Of a DNA stretch of 64,000 bases, positions 21,282 through 30,612 are shown one piece after another; the stretch's first letter is position 1, and each line of letters starts with the position of its first letter. The position numbers and the translations under genes are program-made. Under the pieces are notes generated by a model that was given only the letters and a program-made list of their open reading frames with translations, made no database searches and was not told the DNA's origin. Origin of the DNA: Salvia splendens (taxonomy: Eukaryota > Streptophyta > Magnoliopsida > Lamiales > Lamiaceae); assembly GCF_004379255.2 (NCBI RefSeq), contig NC_056048.1, forward strand, positions 11,927,197 to 11,991,196, written 5' to 3'.

Positions 21282-23309
21282 ATGGGGATCGACGAGAAAA
21301 TTGCTGTAGAGAAGTTCGATGGATCTGATTTCGGATTTTGGAAGATGCAGACTGAGGATTACCTGTACGGTAAAGATCTCTGGAAGCCTTTAAAAACCAA
21401 ACCCAAAAAGATGGAACATGAGGAGTGGGAGCTGCTGGACAGAAAAGCGATGAGCGCGATTAGGCTATCGTTGTCCAAGGATGTGGCTTATCACACGACT
21501 GCAGCAAAGTCGACAAAGGAGATGATAAAGATCTTGGAGGACATGTATCAGAAACCATCAACGGCAAACAAGGTACATCTGATTACACGATTGTTTAATT
21601 TTAGAATGCAAGAGGGAAAGCTGGTGCAACAACATCTCAACGAGTTCAACATGATTACTTCGCAACTGAACTCGGTTAATATAAAATTCGATGATGAAAT
21701 TCGTGCCCTGATTTTGCTATCGTCTCTGCCTGAGAGTTGGGCTGGCACAGTGACAGCAGTTACTGCTGCAGAGACAAAACTAACATTTGACAGAGTAAGA
21801 GATCTGATGATTGGTGAGGAAGTTCGCCGGAGAGAATCAAGATCTTCTACTTCGGGATCAGCACTGAATACAGAACAGAGAGGCAGATCAAAGGGAAAGC
21901 AAAATCGTGGAAGATCAAATTCCAGAGGAAGGAGTCAATCCAAGAAGGATTTGGATAAAGTTAAATGCTGGAATTGTGATGAGTTTGGGCATTTTAGAAA
22001 TCAATGTGAGGCACCGAAGAAGTATAAGAATAAGGATCAGAAGGACAAGAAGACAGCAAACGCTACCATGTCTGATGACGATGGCGAGGCGTTGTTCTTG
22101 AGCGTCAGTAGTCCAATGGAATCGTGGGTATTGGATTCTGGGGCGTCGTTTCACTCCTGCAGCAATGTGGAGATAATGGAAGACTACGTTTCTGGCGATT
22201 TTGGGAAGGTACATCTGGCTGATGACGAGCCCTTAGATATCGTGCGAAAGGGAAACGTGAAGGTAGTGACGTCCAATGGATCCGTAATAAAACTGAATGG
22301 AGTCAGACACATTCCTGGATTGCAGAGAAGTTTGATTTCGATTGGGCAGCTTGATGCAGAAGGGTACACCGTGACGTTTGGCTGCAACAATTGGAAGATT
22401 ACCAAGGGAGCTATGATAGTAGCTCGAGGTAAGAAGGAGGGTACGTTGTATACCACAACTAACTCCAAAGATTGCATTGATATTGCAAGTGAGGCAAATA
22501 ATGCAGATTTGTGGCATTGTCGACTTGGCCACATGAGCGAGAAAGGGATGAAGATAATGTGCTCAAGAGGTTTACTGCCTGGCTTGAAAACTGTTGAAGT
22601 TGGCCTGTGCGAGGATTGCGTGTTTGGGAAAGAGAAAAGGGTGAGTTTCTCAAGAGGAGGCAGAAAATTGAAGACACAGAAGTTGGAGATGATCCACACT
22701 GATCTATGGGGACCAGCACCTGTGAAGTCCCTAGGAGGCTCTGAATATTATATGACTTTCATCGACGACTCTACTCGAAAGCTATGGGTTTATTTTCTGA
22801 AGAGTAAATCCGATGCGTTTGACGCTTTCAGGAAATGGAAAGCCCTTGTTGAAACTGAAACCGGGATGAAGGTGAAGTGTCTAAGATCCGATAATGGAGG
22901 AGAATATGAACTTGCAAAGTTCAAGGAATTCTGCGCCGAGAATGGAATCCGCATGGAGAAAACTGTGAAAGGAACTCCACAGCAGAATGGAATCGCAGAG
23001 CGCATGAACAGAACGTTGAATGAGCGAGCAAGATGCATGAGGTTGAAAAGTGGATTGCCAAAGAGTTTTTGGGCAGATGCAGTCAACACAGCTGCATTCC
23101 TAATTAATAGAGGTCCATCAGTTCCCTTGGAGTTTCGGATACCCGATGAGGTTTGGACAGGAAAAGAGGTAAATCTATCTTTCCTACGCATCTTTGGTTG
23201 TGTTGCTTATGCTCATGTTAGTTCCGTTGAGAGAAGTAAGTTGGATGCTAAATCTATTAAGTGTACGTTCATTGGTTATGGAGGCGATGAGTTCGGTTAT
23301 AGACTCTAG
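21282..23309 (+). pseudogene. Tork-like gag-protease-integrase part of the polyprotein
   Basis: 675 codons from ATG 21282 to a premature TAG at 23307. The gag (UBN2-type) domain covers roughly residues 10-200. A zinc knuckle CWNCDEFGHFRNQC lies at 229-242. The aspartic protease has DSGA at 285-288. The GAG-pre-integrase HCRLGHMSEKG lies near 410. The integrase catalytic triad is D474, D537 and E573 (35 residues between the last two), as expected. The stop falls within the YRLWD-type motif, where a TGG codon would be expected, so it looks like a point mutation. The next 1.2 kb stays open in the same frame. Confidence 0.9.
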
Positions 23310-24527
23310 GATGAGCAGAACCGTAAGGTTATTCGCAGTAGAGATGTCATCTTCAATGAACAGGTATTGTACAAGGATAGATTGGAGGCGTCAAGTCCCA
23401 GCAGTTCTGAGCCACAAGTGGTCGAGCTAGACATCTCAAACTCGAGTGGGAGCAAGGAGAGTCAGAATGCAGAAGAGGTGCTTGAAGAAGAACCAAGCAC
23501 TCCACCACCGACTATTCCGCTGCCTAAATCGACTAGAGAGCGACGTGCACCTGATAGGTACTCGCCCTCTAATTTCTATTTGTTACTTACTGATGGTGGT
23601 GAGCCCGAGTGTTATGCAGAGGCAGGAGAAGGCCCTGATAAACGAAGGTGGAAAATTGCCATGGATGACGAGTTTGCCTCTCTTCTCCTAAATGGCACAT
23701 GGGAGCTTGTGGAACTTCCTAAAGGGAAAAAGGCATTGCATTGCAAGTGGGTCTATCGAATCAAAGGTAAAGCTGATGGTAGCAAGCGCTACAAGGCTAG
23801 GCTGGTTGTCAAGGAATTTCAGCAACGATACGGTATTGATTATACAGATGTGTTCACTCCTGTTGTGAAACTAACTATTATTCGTTTAGTGTTGAGTATG
23901 GTAGTTGCAGAAAATCTATTGTTACATCAGATGGATGTAAAGACGGCATTCCTTCATGGTGATTTGGAGGATGAGTTGTACATGACACAGCCTGAAGGAT
24001 TCATAGTAAAAGGAATGGAAAACCTTGTATGCAAGTTGAAGAAGAGCTTGTATGGTTTAAAGCAAGCTCCAAAGCAGTGGTACAAGAAGTTTGATGGATT
24101 CATGATGGAGATTGGCTATAAAAGATGCTACGCTGACCATTGTTGTTACTACAAGAGGTTTGACAAGAGCTATCTTATTCTGTTATTATATGTTGATGAT
24201 ATGTTGATCGCAGGAGGTGATCAAAAGGAGATGGATAAGTTGAAAAGGCAATTGTCTGAACGATTCTCCATGAAAGATCTTGGAGAGGCTAATCAAATTT
24301 TGGGCATGAGAATCGAGCGTGACAAGGCGGCAGGAAAATTGTATCTTTCGCAAGCTGCTTACATTGGTAAGGTTTTGGAAAGATTCAACGTGGATAATTC
24401 GAAGCCAGTAAGTGTGCCTTTTGGCAGTCACTTTAAGCTGTCGAAGAAGGAGTCGCCGAGTAGTGTGCCTTCTTTTGAAAGATTCAGCTGTGTACGAGGC
24501 CTGATATTGCACAAGCAGTGGGAGTAG
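23310..24527 (+). pseudogene. Tork-like reverse transcriptase part
   Basis: Same frame as the upstream half. The RT catalytic box YVDDML is at 24189-24206. Preceding blocks [22 protein letters not shown] and [13 protein letters not shown] are intact. After VPFGSHFKLSKK the usual conserved link to the RNase H region is replaced near 24468-24495 by a shortened, frameshifted stretch. The ORF ends at 24525, while the matching peptide (TRPDIAQAVG) continues in another frame. Confidence 0.9.
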
Positions 24528-25108
24528 TGAGCCGGTTCATGGGTGATCCGGGCAAGCAACATTGGGAAGCAGTTAAATGGATCCTTCGATACTTGAGAGG
24601 TACTACAGAAAGCGTCTTATGTTTCAATGGCAAGAATGTCAAGCTGGCAGGTTATGTGGATGCAGACTTGGCGTCCAATGATCTTGATGGGAGAAGAAGC
24701 ACAACCGGGTATGTATTTACTTATGGTGGTACTGCTATTTTATGGACTTCTAAGTTGCAGAAGACTGTTGCTTTGTCTACTACGGAGGCTGAATATGTAG
24801 CTGCGACAGAGGCAAGCAAGGAGATGGTGTGGTTGCAGAGTTTCTTAGATGAACTTGGGAAGGAGAACAAGAGTAGCATACTCTACAGTGATAGTCAGAG
24901 TGCTATTTTCTTGGCGAAGAATCCAGCGTTTCATTCTAGGACAAAGCATGTGGAGTTGAAATATCATTACATCCGACACCTAGTGGAGATGAAAATCCTG
25001 CAACTTGTGAAGATACTTGGAAGTGAGAATCCTGCAGACATGTTTACTAAGGTGGTGACCTTAGAGAAATTGAAGCTATGCATAGCTTCAATTGGCCTTG
25101 GAACTTGA
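24496..25108 (+). pseudogene. Tork-like RNase H part
   Basis: It follows after the frameshift. HWEAVKWILRYLRGT, YVDADLASND, STTEAEYVA and the YSDSQSAI motif with its catalytic Asp are all present. It ends TGA at 25106. It is intact in itself but cut off from the upstream frame. Confidence 0.9.
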
Positions 25109-25185
25109 AGAGAAGGTTAGGCGATGCTAAGTGGATGAAGGGATGAGATCACGAGGAAATGGTTGTTTAGGAGTTGTTAGTCTCC

Positions 25186-25195
25186 AAGTGGGAGA
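25186..25195 (+). other. Polypurine tract of the Tork-like element
   Basis: AAGTGGGAGA lies immediately before the 3' LTR. Confidence 0.85.
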
Positions 25196-25196
25196 T

Positions 25197-25513
25197 TGTT
25201 AATTATGGAGCCTAAAATATCTCCTACCATGTTTAGGATTTGTTTCCTTGAAGTATATTTCCTTGTGATAGATTTATTCCTTAAAAGATATTTCCTTATG
25301 GAATATGTTTCCTAGTTTGACTAGAATTAGGGCTCTCTAGTTACTTATAAATAGAGGTGCTCCCTCATTGTTAAATCATCCTGAAATTATATAGTGAAAT
25401 CCCTGGCTTGGCATCGCCCCCAGACGTAGATACACATTGTATCGAACTGGGTAAACAACTTCTTGTGTTCATTCTCTTTCATATTCGTGATTGCCTGTGT
25501 TTATTTCCCAACA
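25197..25513 (+). repeat. 3' LTR of the Tork-like element
   Basis: 317 bp, about 99% identical to the 5' LTR, followed by AAACA. Confidence 0.95.
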
Positions 25514-26862
25514 AAACATGGGTCCAACTCACATATTTTCTAAAACTCAATATTTTTCCCAGTCCTTCTGTAATTTTATAGAAACGTCAGCAAGACTCAC
25601 GCGGCTTACCTCATTCCATCCTCGTTTTCTTGACTGTAGAATCCCCAAATCACGTGATGAACCTCGCCTAAATGCATCAGAACCAACAGTCGTGCACTTA
25701 TTACCTTTCAATAAATCCACATCTTCAGAAAAATAAAAAACCTCAATGTATGTTACCTCTCTCTGCGGCATAGCCACTATTTCCTCCAACTCCTCATCCG
25801 TCATTGACGGCAACGTCCTCGTCTTCGTCAAATTTCACGGAATGAGGTGGAGATTTGCTCACCAATCCAGGGAGCTCATAGAATATATCCTCGTCGTATA
25901 CGAGCTTCTCATACACCAATATCGACAATATATCCTCGTCGTATATTGGCTCATCATACACCTGCATCGACAACATATCCTCGTCGTATACGGGCGTATC
26001 ATGTACCGGCATCGACAATATACTGTTGTTACTATTCTTCAGTGCTTCAGGGAGCTCATAGAATATATCCTTGTCGTATACAGGCGTATTATACACCGGC
26101 ATCGAAAATATATTGCTATTACTATTCTTCGACGGTTCATCCGCATCATATGATGTGAAGACGTCGCTGAATAATGGATCGTCCATCGAACGACGCTCCG
26201 GGGCAATAGACCTCATCGGGTTGGATTTCCCCCGATGCTTCTCCAGTCGCGCCAACCGTCATTGTAGGTCTCGCACCTGTTGTCGCAGATCACCGTTATC
26301 GATGTCGCGCTGGAGATCTCGAACTTGTTGTCTCAGATCATCGTTATCGATGTAGCGCAGATCACGCTGTCGTGCAGCCTCTTCGTTTGGGAGATCTCCA
26401 CGTCCACACCATGACCTCCGCCACGAGTATTGCCACGTCTGCTGCCATGTCTACGTTCAACCATTGATAATCAACCTGGATCGTGATACCAAATGATGCA
26501 GAAACGTATGAGAATGATTGAATTGGTAATAAACAACTCAAACTTATTGAGAACTCAAATTAGTATTCAAGGTCTGTCTTTTAAGATCAACAATGAAGTC
26601 TTTATATAAGTAAAGGAAAATCCTAAACTTATGGAAAATAAAACTAGAAGGAAAATAACTAAAAGGAAAATAAGTAAAAAGGGAAAATCTAATTTGGTAG
26701 AAGGAAAACAATTACTCCTAATATTTTTCCTTCTACTAATTCTATTAACTAGGAAATAAATAAAACCAAAAATATAATTTAGTTAGTCTCCAAGTCTTAT
26801 ATTCTATACCTGAATCAAAAAGTCATTTAACTCTTATATTGGTTATTGAGGTTCAAATAACA
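25514..26862 (-). mobile_element. Truncated LTR element, minus strand (LTR, PBS and gag-like leader)
   Basis: Read on the minus strand: LTR 26862-26494 (TGTTATTTGAACC...CTGCATCA) with a TATA box (acttatataaag) near 26595. Next a PBS TGGTATCACGA at 26491-26481, then an ATG near 26463 opening a basic MVERRHGSRRGN stretch. A heptad-like 'DLRQQVRDLQ' region and an acidic repeat region follow (25850-26110, units such as PVYDEDIFYELP). The frame breaks at least once near 26250. It resembles the gag leader of Ty3/gypsy elements, but no pol is left, so the class is inferred. It lies inside the proposed Helitron. Confidence 0.5.
25850..26110 (-). repeat. Tandem acidic coding repeat
   Basis: The minus-strand frame 26255-25794 repeats a unit of about 15-20 codons built on the core VYDEDI (variants VYDEDM, IYDEDI, VYDKDI). 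The DNA shows repeats of 'tatcctcgtcgtata'. It is probably a diverged gag repeat. Confidence 0.6.
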
Positions 26863-26966
26863 TTTATTTAAATACAGAGCTTCTTGATGTTTTTTTAAAT
26901 ATCACAAACTATATGATTGTGTTGTTTGAATTTCAAATTGGTTTAAATTTTTTGTTTAAATTGTTA

Positions 26967-27203
26967 CTCCCTTCATTCCAAGATAAGCGAAACATTTTTT
27001 TTTTGGCACGAGATTTAAAGAATTGATATTTAAAGAGTTAGAAAGAGTAAAGTATGAGAGAGGAAAAAGTGGAGAAGTAAAGAGAGAGAAATTAGGTAGA
27101 GAATAAAGTAAGAAAGATTATTTTTGCTAAAAAAGATAATGACTCACTTATAGTGGGATATCTCAAAAAAGAATATGACTCGCTCATCTTGGGACGGAGG
27201 GAG
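26967..27203. mobile_element. Stowaway-like MITE (237 bp)
   Basis: The left end CTCCCTTCATTCCAAGATAA pairs with the right end CATCTTGGGACGGAGGGAG, with TA on both sides. Confidence 0.85.
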
Positions 27204-27787
27204 TATATTTACTTTTGTGAAATGGTATTGATTCTCTTTTTAACTAATTAATTGGCAATGTAAATTTAGTATAAGAAAAATTATTTGGGTCGTGAGTGGC
27301 CGTTAGAATAACTATATTAATATGCATATATAATTACTGTATCATATATAAATAATATCTGTGTCTTAATTAAAATTTATTAATGTTGTTTTATCATCAT
27401 ATAATATATTAAAAACAACATTTTTTTATAATATTAAAGAATTTAACTTAGGTGGTACCTGGTAATATTTGTTAAAACAGGGCATACGTATATTGAATTT
27501 TCAAAACTATTCTAACAATGGATTTTGTGAAAGTGTGTTTGTTTTGTTCGAAAAATATATACAAGTTGTTCTAATCAACATATGTGTATGTGTTGCTTTA
27601 GTTCTCGAACTTATTTAATTTTACATTTTGTAATGATCTTATATAAGGATATTATATACATTTTTTATAAGTCCACAAGATAATAGTATTATTTTCTTTA
27701 TTTCTCATTTATGTTGATTTATTGAGAATGTGTAACCATTATGTGAAAATTATTTGGCCCGTGCATAGTCCGGGGATAACACACTAG

Positions 27788-28337
27788 TATTCCTTGTGTG
27801 CCACTATAAATGGGGCATTTTTTATTCTGCACAAGATTTTATGCAATGTTATTATATGAGTTATATAAGTGAAGAGAATAAAGTAGAATGTGTGATGTTT
27901 CTATTTTTTTAAAATGTCATTTAGAGTTGGACTTCCCAAAATAAAAGAAAATGTGACATTTAAAGTGTGCAGAGAAATATATATTAAATGTGTATACATC
28001 TAAAAGTATAAATATATGCAAAAATTTAGATTTGAATTAAAAAATATTAATATTGAATTTAGGTCCATTATACCCTTTAGGAGTTCATGGGTAAAATGAA
28101 AAAAAATTGAGAAGGATTTAAAACGTGATTACTGATTTGAAAAAAAAATATTAATATCAAATTAATATGAATCTTTCGGAATCTTTCAATTTCATCGTCG
28201 TACATATTGGAGTATGGTGCTTATCTATTTTAGGCTTAATTTGTATTCTATTGTTACTCATATTTGTTGGATGGGATGATTATGACTCATTATTATAAAG
28301 TTATGAGATTCAATTTTATTTAACTAAATATAAAATA
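27788..28337. other. Intergenic stretch with MITE debris
   Basis: Around 27800-27970, 'ctataaatggggcattttttattctgcac' and 'aatgtgacatttaaagtgtgc' look like the two halves of a decayed MITE. No coding signature is seen. Confidence 0.4.
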
Positions 28338-28572
28338 CTTTCTCCGTTCTACATTATGAGTCACTCTTATTGTGAACACGAGTTTTAAGAAATGTAAAGA
28401 ATAGTGGGTTGGAAAAGTTAGTGCAATATAAGATCCACTTTTTTATATTGATTTTATAAAAAATATGAGTAAAATGAGTTAGTGGAATGTGGGACCTACT
28501 TACCATTTATAATAAAAATGAAGTGTGAGACCAAAATGACAAAGTGTGACTCTTATTGTGGAACGAATGGGG
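28338..28572. mobile_element. Stowaway-like MITE (235 bp)
   Basis: The left end CTTTCTCCGTTCTACATTAT pairs with the right end ATTGTGGAACGAATGGGG, with TA on both sides. It is older than its neighbours, judging by the TIR mismatches. Confidence 0.7.
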
Positions 28573-28585
28573 TACAAATTACCTA

Positions 28586-28820
28586 CTACATCCCACTTTA
28601 GGAGTCTCGGTTATCTATTTTAGTTCGTCTCACTTTAGGAGTACCAGTTAGAATCTTCCAACAAAAGTAATAGACCTCACACTCTTCTAACCTCATTCAA
28701 CTCACATTTTATAATAAAACTAATACATATATAAAAATGCGACTCACATTCCACTATCTTTTTTCACCTACTTTTCTTTATGTCGTACTCAATTGGAACC
28801 CCTAAAGTGGGATGCGGGAG
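28586..28820. mobile_element. Stowaway-like MITE (235 bp)
   Basis: The left end CTACATCCCACTTTAGGAG pairs with the right end CCTAAAGTGGGATGCGGGAG, with TA on both sides. Confidence 0.75.
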
Positions 28821-28864
28821 TATAATCTTGTTTACGGGTCATGCATGTATTATTCTGCCAATAT

Positions 28865-29360
28865 TGTAACTCACAACTAAAAATTATAGAGTGAAATCAT
28901 TGACATGATATCGCCTCCGGATGTAGTTACACATCATATCAAACTAGGTAAAATAATTCATGTTTCCTAAGAGTATCTCCAAGGGGAGAGGTAAATAAGA
29001 GGGTAAAGTATGATAACTACCAAATTTACCTCTTTTTGATGGTAAATCATTCTCCAAGAGGAGAGGTAAATGAGAAGGTAAAATTCCATATTTACCTTTT
29101 TTCATGAAAAATCATTCTCCAAGAGGGAAAATATTTGAGAAGGTATTATATATTTATGTTTTGTAATGCATCTTATAGTACTATTTTTTTTATTTTAATA
29201 ATTTACATTTCTATATGCTTTTTTTCTTTAAATTTATTAATTTTTGAAAAAGTATATTTCCCTTTTTGAAAAGATAAATAGATAATATACATTTTCTATA
29301 TATCTTATCCCTCGGAGATGGTCTAACAATTGGTACGAGAACATAGGGTTTGAGTGGGAG
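28865..29360 (+). mobile_element. Tork-type LTR/PBS remnant split by a MITE
   Basis: 'attatagagtgaaatcattg', 'atcgcctccggatgtag' and 'aaactaggtaaa' match the U5 half of the LTR at 20925. After the MITE come 'caattggtacgagaaca' and 'tagggtttgag', a decayed version of that family's PBS and leader. It is an old, truncated relative. Confidence 0.65.
28971..29323. mobile_element. Tourist/Harbinger-like MITE (353 bp)
   Basis: The left end GAGTATCTCCAAGGGGAGAG pairs imperfectly with the right end CCCTCGGAGATGGTC, with a TAA duplication on both sides (28968-28970, 29324-29326). The inner block 'ctccaagaggagaggtaaat' is repeated in the left part. Confidence 0.75.
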
Positions 29361-29928
29361 ATATCAATAATAGGAGACGGGTCCCTAGTGATGTGAACCA
29401 GTTGTTTATTTTATTTATTATATATTCTAATTAAACTAAATTAATATTTTATTTTAACTATGAAATTTTTAAAAATAAAAAGTTACAAAATTAAAATTCT
29501 AATAAATCTTAAAATTACATAATTAAAATCTTAAAAGCTCCAAAAGTTACATAATAAAAATCTTAAGTATTACCAAACAATTACGTAACTACAAACTCTA
29601 ATCTTTCTAGGGTCATGTGACCTTTTAGAGTACCTCCAATTGTTATATGCTCACATTACTTGTGTCGATGTAAAAGGTTTTTTGCAAGGCTTATTACAAA
29701 GCAACTATGTATTGGTTCAAAGCCCAAGTTGGAAACAATATAGCTTCTAGAATTGGTAATCATAGTGATGTACAATTAAAATATTCTAAACACTCAAAAT
29801 ATTCTAAAGACTATGTAATACTACAATTTTAGATTGCAATTTGCAAAAATTGAATGATTATGTGGAAAAAAATTCTAACAGTTGACTCTAGACTCTCTTC
29901 CCTAAAAACCCGCCGTGAGTTATTTCAT
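29361..29928. other. AT-rich stretch upstream of the NOI gene
   Basis: No coding or repeat signature is recognised. Homopolymeric and 'aattaaaatctta' patches lie at 29460-29560. The right part is the likely distal promoter of the gene at 30613. Confidence 0.4.
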
Positions 29929-30018
29929 ATTATATCCAATCTCACATTTTTTCTCTATGTAGAAAAACACTTTTTTTTTCGTTTTTCTCTTCCACCTAAG
30001 CTCCAAATCCTACAATAA
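29929..30018 (+). promoter_or_regulatory. Likely core promoter and 5' UTR of the NOI gene
   Basis: ATTATATCC near 29929 can serve as a TATA box. It is followed by a CT-rich leader (cgtttttctcttccacctaag) typical of plant 5' UTRs. Before the MITE at 30019 arrived, this leader ran straight into the ATG at 30613. Based on position and composition only. Confidence 0.4.
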
Positions 30019-30610
30019 GAGCATTAGCAGTGGGGTGTCCTAAGGGACGCCCTAAAGCCTGCCCTATGCACCGCCACGTTTGCATTTTATCCTCATACCC
30101 TTCCACCTGCAGTGGGGCGTCCTATAAGCCGCCCTAAAGGCCCTATAGGTTTCACTATTGTTTTGTTAATTAATTTAAATGTTTTCAAATATGTCAATGT
30201 AAAATAATTAAAAAATACCACGATTAATTAAAAACGGCAAATCCTACATTGATTAAAAAAAAGTTTTACACGAGTTAGAAATGAAAAAAAAGTTGACTAC
30301 TCTACAAAAGTCTCAACTTGTGGCGCAGCTCATCAATCATCCCTTGGAGGTATTCGGCTTTGGCCGGGTCCTGACATTGCATGAGGGCGTTGTGCGGAAT
30401 TAAAAACGCGTTGCATCGTCTGCGCCATCGTCCGCGTCGCCCACAGTGGGTGGACGATGACGCGAACGATGCTCTATCTTCCGCGTATCGTCCGCGGACG
30501 ATCTATAGAGCTCGGACGATGCATCGGGCATCGTCCGCGCACCCACAGTGGGCGGACGATGGCGCGTCCGAGGCATCGGCGGCCTATCGTCCGCCCAATT
30601 GCGGATACTC
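30019..30610. mobile_element. Harbinger/Tourist-like MITE abutting the NOI start codon
   Basis: The left end GAGCATTAGCAGTGGGG pairs imperfectly with the right end CCCAATTGCGGATACTC. The TAA duplication lies at 30016-30018 and 30611-30613, and the last A of the right copy is the A of the ATG. The right third is rich in 'cgtccgcg' blocks. It adds upstream ATG triplets (30381 opens a 113-codon frame that overlaps the NOI start out of frame). Those frames are by-products, not genes. Confidence 0.8.
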
Positions 30611-30612
30611 TA

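Larger units (their letters stand above)
20925..25513 (+). mobile_element. Full-length Ty1/copia element, Tork/Tnt1-like, recent insertion
   Basis: It has two 317-bp LTRs (20925-21241, 25197-25513) starting TGTTAATTATGG and ending TTTCCCAACA. The target duplication is AAACA (20920-20924, 25514-25518). An initiator-Met-tRNA PBS and a purine tract are both in place. I count 3 differences between the LTRs, all A/G transitions (about 1%). Gag, protease, integrase, RT and RNase H follow in copia order. One in-frame stop and one local deletion with frameshift disable the polyprotein. Confidence 0.95.
20015..27787 (+). mobile_element. Probable non-autonomous Helitron carrying gene fragments
   Basis: It begins TCATCTATCATAATC after an A, followed by 'aaagtggcagtttgatgaaa' and 'gaccttaatgccc', a phrase common at plant Helitron 5' ends. 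It ends with a short GC-rich hairpin (cccgtgcatagtccgggg) and then CTAG at 27784-27787, followed by T. The A|TC...CTAG|T layout fits Helitron insertion between A and T. Inside lie a possible kinase-gene exon (20249), an ORC2 fragment (20670-20920), a Tork element inserted later (20925-25513), a gypsy remnant (25514-26862) and a Stowaway (26967). Without the Tork insertion it is about 3.2 kb. No Rep/helicase is present. That the two ends belong together is inference. Confidence 0.55.
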
